Source: Myxococcus stipitatus
Lineage (GTDB): Bacteria > Myxococcota > Myxococcia > Myxococcales > Myxococcaceae
DNA: 64,000 bases
Direction of reading: 5' to 3'
NCBI RefSeq assembly: GCF_038561935.1
Contig: NZ_CP102770.1
Location: forward strand, 5,580,001-5,644,000
Part shown: positions 61,516 through 64,000 of the stretch, one piece after another
How positions within the stretch are numbered: position 1 is the first letter of the stretch
Layout: each line of letters begins with the position of its first letter
Notes under the pieces: generated by a model
The model's database searches: none
Told to the model about the DNA's origin: nothing
What the model saw: only the letters and a program-made list of their open reading frames with translations
Program-made: the position numbers and the translations under genes

Positions 61516-63681
61516 TCAGCCCTGCGAGTCCGAGGACGACGCCTTGCCGTCCTTGGCCAGGAGCGCCTTCAGGTTCGCCACCGTCGCATCGGTGGCGGAG
61601 CCCGGCGCCATGCGGTGCAGCAGCGCGGCGACGGCCAGGTTCTGCGCGTCGTTGCTCAGCCCCGGCTTGGAGAGGATCTCCTTGAGGTCCGCGGGGAAGT
61701 CCTTCTCGCCGTTGAGGTAGCCCCCCAGCGCCGTCTTCAGCGCCTCGCCGTGCTCCAGCGCGCCGTCCACCGCGGTGCCGAAGGACACCGCCTTGACGAA
61801 GCGCTCGAAGAACTGGCCGTCGCCACCGACGATGTTGAACTTCGCGTTGGCGAACGCCTTGGCCAGCACCTCGGCCTGGGCGTGGGCCACGTCCTTGCGC
61901 ACGCGGATGGTCTCCAGCTCCACGTCGCGCTCCTTGTTGAGCCGCAGGCGGAACTCCTCGTGCTCGCGCCCCACCCCGTCCATCAGCTTCATGGACGCGG
62001 CCTTCTCCGCCAGGCCCCGGGCCTCGGCGAGCAGCTTCTCCTGGATGGCCGCGGCCTCGGCGAGCTGCTTCTCCTTCGTGGCGAACGCCTCCGCCTCGCC
62101 GCGCTTCTGGATCGCGACCGCTTCCGCCTCCTGCACGCGCGCCTTGGCCAGGCCCTTCTCCTGCTCACCCGCCGCCTCGGCCAGCAGCCGCTCACGGACG
62201 ATCTGCGCCTGGGCGTGGCCCTGCTTCTCGATGGCGCCGGCCTCCGCCTCCTTCACGCGCACCTGCGCCATGCCCAGCTTCTCCGTGGCCGCCGCGTCCG
62301 CCTCCTTCACGCGGATGCCCGCCAGGCCCTCGGCCGCGGCCTCCGCCTGGACACCGTCGGCGAGGCGCATCTTCGCCTTGGCCGTCTTGTCCGCGGCCTC
62401 CAGGTCCGCCTCCGCCAGCGTGAGCTTCTCCTTCGCGATGAACACCGCCATCTCGCTGTTCGCCTTCGCGGCGTTCACGTCCTTGACGGTCTTCTCCTGC
62501 GCCTGGCCCTCGGCGGTGATGATGAGCGCCTGCTTGCGGCGCAGGGCGTCCGACTCCACGCGCAGGTCCTTGATGCGCTCCTCCTCCTGCGCCACCGTCT
62601 TCTCCACGGCGATGCGCGCGCGCACCACGTCCGCGATGTCCTTCTTCTGCTCCTCCAGCGCGCGCTCCTTGGCGATGCGCTCCAGCTCCGTCTCGCGCTC
62701 CCGGCTGATTGCCGCCAGCGCCCGCGCCCGCTCCACGTTCTCCGCCTCGACGCTCACCTCGCGCTCGCGGTGCTTCTGGGCCACCTCGATGTCGCGCGCC
62801 TTGTTCTGCTCCTGGACGAGGATCTCCTGCTCCGCCTTGATGCGGGCCAGCTCCGCCTTGGAGTGCTGCTCCTGCTTGACGCGCTCGGTCTCCGCGGACT
62901 CCTCGGCCTGCACCGTCTCGATGGCGCGCTTCTGCTTCGCCGCCGCCTCCTCGCGCTGACGCTCCAGCTCGAAGATGCTCTGGTCGGCCTCGACGTTGCG
63001 CTTGGTCACCGCCTGGCGCTCGGTCTGCTTGAGCTCGTTGGTGACGACGTTCTGCTCGGTGGTGAGCTTGGTGATCTTCCGGATGCCCTCGGCGTCCAGG
63101 ATGTTGTCCTTGTCCAGCATCTCCACCGGGGTCTGCTCCAGATAGTCGATGGCGCAGTCCTCCAGCATGTAGCCGTTGAGGTCCTTGCCGATGACCTCCA
63201 CGACGTTGTCCTTGATTTCAGCGCGCTTCGTGTAGAGGTCCACGAAGTCGAAGTTCTTGCCCACCGTCTTGAGGGCCTCGGAGAACTTGGCCTCGAAGAG
63301 CTTCTCCAGCGTCTCCTGGTCGCTGGCGCGCGCGCAGCCGATGGACTGGGCGACCTTGAGCACGTCCTCGCGCGTCTTGTTCACGCGCACGAAGAAGGTG
63401 ACCTTGATGTCCGCCCGGATGTTGTCCTGGCAGATGAGGCCCTCCTTGCCGCGGCGGTCGATCTCCACCGTCTTCAGCGAGATGTCCATCACCTCCGCGC
63501 GGTTGATGATGGGGAAGACCACGGCGCCGGAGAAGGTGACCAGAGGCTCGCTCTTCAGCGTGTTGACGATGAGCACCTTGCCCTGGTCCACCTGCCGGTA
63601 GAGACGGACGATGGTGAGGATGATGCCCGTGAGGAGGATGACGCCTCCGCCCACGGCGACTACCAAGGTGATGGGATCCAT
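61516..63681 (-). CDS. Flotillin family (SPFH/band 7) protein, YqiK-like
   Basis: A 721-aa membrane scaffold. The ATG at 63681 has AGGAAAAGG upstream. An N-terminal hydrophobic segment (LVVAVGGGVILLTGIILTI) anchors it. The SPFH domain follows (about residues 30-200, with VVFPIINRAEVMDISLKTVEI and FVDLYTKRAEIKDNVVEVI). A very long coiled coil with Glu/Ala/Lys repeats (about 210-580) and a C-terminal cap (about 600-721) complete it. Flotillins form large oligomers in membrane domains. It is transcribed just before the giant ATPase gene. Confidence 0.95.
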   Translation of the reverse strand: MDPITLVVAVGGGVILLTGIILTIVRLYRQVDQGKVLIVNTLKSEPLVTFSGAVVFPIINRAEVMDISLKTVEIDRRGKEGLICQDNIRADIKVTFFVRVNKTREDVLKVAQSIGCARASDQETLEKLFEAKFSEALKTVGKNFDFVDLYTKRAEIKDNVVEVIGKDLNGYMLEDCAIDYLEQTPVEMLDKDNILDAEGIRKITKLTTEQNVVTNELKQTERQAVTKRNVEADQSIFELERQREEAAAKQKRAIETVQAEESAETERVKQEQHSKAELARIKAEQEILVQEQNKARDIEVAQKHREREVSVEAENVERARALAAISRERETELERIAKERALEEQKKDIADVVRARIAVEKTVAQEEERIKDLRVESDALRRKQALIITAEGQAQEKTVKDVNAAKANSEMAVFIAKEKLTLAEADLEAADKTAKAKMRLADGVQAEAAAEGLAGIRVKEADAAATEKLGMAQVRVKEAEAGAIEKQGHAQAQIVRERLLAEAAGEQEKGLAKARVQEAEAVAIQKRGEAEAFATKEKQLAEAAAIQEKLLAEARGLAEKAASMKLMDGVGREHEEFRLRLNKERDVELETIRVRKDVAHAQAEVLAKAFANAKFNIVGGDGQFFERFVKAVSFGTAVDGALEHGEALKTALGGYLNGEKDFPADLKEILSKPGLSNDAQNLAVAALLHRMAPGSATDATVANLKALLAKDGKASSSDSQG

Positions 63682-63812
63682 GGCCTTTTCCTGTGAATTG
63701 ATGACGGCGGGCCTTGTATCAGGCGCCAGGGATCCCCCGCGAAAGCCCCCTGACGTCGAATCCACTCACGGCCCGCCCCCCTCGAGCGGCCCGTGCCTCG
63801 ACTCATTTCAAA

Positions 63813-64000
63813 TCATGTCCGCGCTCGCGAACGGGCGAGCGCCGCGGCCCGCTCCGGGTCGCGCAGCTGCGCCATCTCTTCCGGGAGGAGCCAGTCCACC
63901 GGCTCCACCTCATAGACATCCCGCTGGGCGTCGTACGCGAGCACCAGCGCGGGATCTCCCCGCTTCAATCCATTCGTCTTCGCGCACACCACGTTCAGGA
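63813..64000 (-). CDS. Partial protein upstream of flotillin (OB-fold type suspected)
   Basis: Only the last 62 codons are in the window; the start lies beyond base 64000. The end contains GLKRGDPALVLAYDAQRDVYEVEPVDW-like residues (GLKRGDPALVLAYD then VYEVEPVDWLLPEEM), a beta-hairpin pattern like OB-fold/YqiJ proteins that are often encoded next to flotillins, followed by an Ala/Arg-rich helix. Function assignment is tentative. It precedes flotillin by 131 bases on the same strand and is probably in the same operon. Confidence 0.6.
   Translation of the reverse strand, partial: LNVVCAKTNGLKRGDPALVLAYDAQRDVYEVEPVDWLLPEEMAQLRDPERAAALARSRART

Noticed and set aside
55815-61685. A 1956-residue open frame on the plus strand
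   Set aside because: It is antisense to the giant ATPase and flotillin and is made of Arg/Leu/His/Gln-rich sequence without motifs, the usual shadow of high GC at third positions.

Overview
This is a 64 kb, very GC-rich window, almost certainly from a myxobacterium (order Myxococcales, probably the Myxococcus/Pyxidicoccus/Corallococcus group). The grounds are the large NRPS, the many lipoproteins, ELWxxDGT-repeat and PEGA proteins, strong G/C third-position bias that creates long antisense shadow ORFs, and GTG/TTG starts. The genus is inferred, not proven.

Layout. (1) 1-9297 (+) is the 3' end of a non-ribosomal peptide synthetase, C-A-PCP-C-A-PCP-C-A-PCP, open at the window edge and without a thioesterase. 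Its second and third adenylation domains are almost identical and look like a copied block. (2) 9430-16928 (-) is an information-processing block: tRNA-Val, thrS, rpmI, rplT, pheS, pheT, ihfA, tRNA-Pro. Promoters and terminator hairpins are readable. One hairpin lies between tRNA-Val and thrS and another between rplT and pheS, both positioned like attenuators. infC, usually between thrS and rpmI, is absent. (3) 16959-29451 is mixed housekeeping and envelope genes: family-5 uracil-DNA glycosylase, AI-2E-type permease, PEGA lipoprotein, LPP20-like protein, PilZ protein, periplasmic FKBP, a methyltransferase, two zinc metallopeptidases around a cold-shock gene, a DUF3105 lipoprotein and an ELWxxDGT-repeat lipoprotein.

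(4) 29496-46978 (+) is the most interesting region: a tightly packed gene set for a contractile phage-tail-like particle (sheath, tube, hub, adaptor, spike, gp25-like wedge, baseplate J, tail protein I, S74 fibre and several unknown proteins). The window contains no capsid, portal, terminase, integrase, lysis, AAA+ ATPase or type VI membrane-complex genes next to it. It has two oddities: a 640-aa protein with about ten 54-bp repeats where a tape-measure gene would be expected, and a protein made of three internal repeats where the PAAR-like spike tip would be expected. A promoter overlapped by an inverted repeat precedes the locus.

(5) 47325-55801 holds a Cys-rich lipoprotein, an MFS exporter, an apparently exported pirin, a membrane acyltransferase-like protein, a VOC protein, a VWA lipoprotein and an expansin-like protein. 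(6) 55854-64000 (-) is a probable operon: a partial gene, a flotillin and a giant (1838 aa) AAA+ 'DNA repair ATPase', the last two separated by a strongly structured spacer.

How the genes work together: block 2 is one translation operon with internal control; block 4 should build one contractile machine, probably from one transcript since most genes overlap by 1-4 bases; block 6 suggests a membrane scaffold (flotillin) paired with a large ATPase. The rest are largely independent transcription units.
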